From: an uncultured Planctomycetaceae bacterium
GTDB taxonomy: Bacteria > Planctomycetota > Planctomycetia > Pirellulales > Pirellulaceae
NCBI GenBank assembly: GCA_903921945.1
Contig: CAIXSC010000247.1
Span: 1-6,704, forward strand
Reading direction: 5' to 3'
DNA: 6,704 bases
The position numbers and the translations under genes were made by a program. The first letter of the stretch is position 1; each line of letters starts with the position of its first letter. Positions 6,401-6,704 of the stretch are shown one piece after another. The notes beneath the pieces are model-generated. The model was not told the DNA's origin. It made no database searches and worked only from the letters and a program-made list of their open reading frames with translations.

Positions 6401-6704
6401 CGCTCGACAGATCGAGCCGCAAGCCCGACTCGCGAGTCTCCGCGTTATGACACGACCAACAGTGCTTGGCGAGCAGCGGTTTTATGTCGCGAGCGAAATC
6501 GATCGGGCGATTCGCGGCCGGCGGCAGTTCAGCGGCTCCGGCGGTCTTCGTGCCGATCGCCACCTGAGCGGAGATGGCGGCCACTCCGCAGGCGAACGCA
6601 CCCCATGCAAATGTCCTGGTCCAAACGTTACGACGAACGTTCCGGGCTGGCCGGACCTGCGCGTCCTCCAGACCAAGTGACGAATGGGCGGAGCGGGCGG
6701 TGGA
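3459..6704 (-). CDS. PSD1-type exported cytochrome protein: PSCyt1 + DUF1549 + discoidin-like region + DUF1553 (5' partial)
   Basis: Numbering here is from an internal GTG at 6584 (1041 residues to the TGA at 3461-3459). The frame stays open for 40 more codons to the window edge, with no ATG, GTG or TTG among them. Those codons encode RNVRRNVWTR, then a hydrophobic stretch running through the GTG to about residue 10, and an AGA-AEL cleavage-like site (15-20). So the GTG falls inside a signal peptide and the true start lies outside the window. Domains: PSCyt1 haem c domain about 27-120 (CWSCH 42-46, likely axial Met in RMPPDG, M96); DUF1549 about 150-362, with a second CxxCH at 337-341 (CARCHSHKYD); a beta-rich, discoidin-like middle region about 425-610 (AIDGNEETGWAIS, 548-560); DUF1553 about 725-1040 (RTPGDFGVRGERPSHPELLDWL 758-779, NTPLQALTTLNNESF 928-942). 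The large size and order match the planctomycete family. It presumably binds haem c and acts with the DUF1501 protein outside the cytoplasmic membrane. The reaction is unknown. Confidence 0.95.
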   Translation of the reverse strand, partial: STARSAHSSLGLEDAQVRPARNVRRNVWTRTFAWGAFACGVAAISAQVAIGTKTAGAAELPPAANRPIDFARDIKPLLAKHCWSCHNAETRESGLRLDLSSGLLAGGDTGKAVVPGKSADSRLVHYIAGLDPKKRMPPDGEPLSAESIGIFRAWIDQGCPWPETENPPSAKQSHWAYQTLRQVPPPAVKLADWPINPIDHFVLAELEKRGLRPSPEADRTTLIRRLSLDLLGLLPSVAEVDAFVNDRNDKAYERLVDRLLGSPHFGERWGRHWLDMARYADSDGYEKDNPRPDAYRWRDWVIDSINADLPFDQFTIEQLAGDLIPNASPLQRLATAFHRQTLTNTEGGTDQEQWRVEACFDRTETTGAVWLGLTVGCARCHSHKYDAISQREYYQLFAVFNNGDEQSTVVPKSVSEVAAYEREKASHDAALAALTDRIRAAQAPQSGAYDEWESKAHSALAEHRANPLTLHPLDNATVVSDAELAFKRLEDASWLVSGPNPEKAVYTLQGTVNRPGIHAIRIDAMADDSLPAKGPGRVAHGNFVLTELTVEVARQSDFSDARKLALRDARADIEQEPKSAKPWLAQHAIDGNEETGWAISPQFGKSHWWIASLSEPLDGVGNLHVRVRISQQHGKQHTIGRFKVTMQTGVALSEAYPEAIVKTLAIPVDKRSAGQRQELLDHFSRSIAPTKALFAELDELRKKEPAKAELPVRVIAQRTQNPRKTFVFRRGEFLHPIAELETLPGGLATLPPLAARPGNAMADRMDLAQWLVAPQNPLTPRVTANHIWRQLFGVGLVRTPGDFGVRGERPSHPELLDWLAADLVAGSGAGEMARPWSRKALIKRIVQSATYRQSSRHRRELQEVDPQNRLLARQNRLRVEGEIVRDISLDAAGLLSRKVGGPSVYPPLPPGIAELSYAGNFKWNVSTGEDRYRRGMYTFFKRTSPHPNLTTFDCPDANLACLERRASNTPLQALTTLNNESFAEAARAFANRILMEPSMASDTERLVQAFRISVARAPQADETRQLEELLAASTAWYAERLDQARELTGKSTVAGVPPERHAAWIAAARVLLNLDEFVTRE

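Overview
The window looks like a piece of a Planctomycetes chromosome, of high GC (I estimate about 60 percent by eye). Three things point there: a gene pair of the planctomycete cytochrome (PSCyt1–DUF1549–DUF1553, 'PSD1') type followed by a DUF1501 protein, a Ser/Thr kinase start of the kind common in that phylum, and a REP-associated tyrosine transposase (RAYT) remnant of a lineage frequent there. Every gene I can support lies on the minus strand, so transcription runs from right to left.

Right to left: (1) 6704-3459, a very large exported PSCyt1/DUF1549/DUF1553 protein whose 5' end lies beyond the window edge; (2) 3352-1820, a Tat-type exported DUF1501 protein of the alkaline phosphatase/sulfatase-like fold, its usual partner; (3) 1765-1322, a single-domain universal stress protein with an intact ATP-binding motif; (4) 1282-605, a Nudix-fold protein of the COG4112 type; (5) 593-225, a decayed RAYT gene with an in-frame stop and a missing C-terminus, flanked by inverted REP-like sequence; (6) 204-1, the first 68 codons of a serine/threonine protein kinase, cut by the left edge inside its glycine-rich loop.

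The gaps between genes 1-4 are 106, 54 and 39 bases with no convincing terminator, so one transcription unit is possible, although the last two genes (stress protein, Nudix protein) have no obvious functional link to the first two. The first two probably act together outside the cytoplasmic membrane. Their biochemical role is not established; a carbohydrate- or polymer-related role is an idea, supported here only by a discoidin-like middle region in the large protein.

I do not see a clear new multi-gene system. The most unusual point is the RAYT/REP insertion at 212-648. The right-hand REP palindrome is read as the last codons of the Nudix gene, and the left-hand half-REP abuts the kinase start and supplies the stop codon of the truncated transposase.
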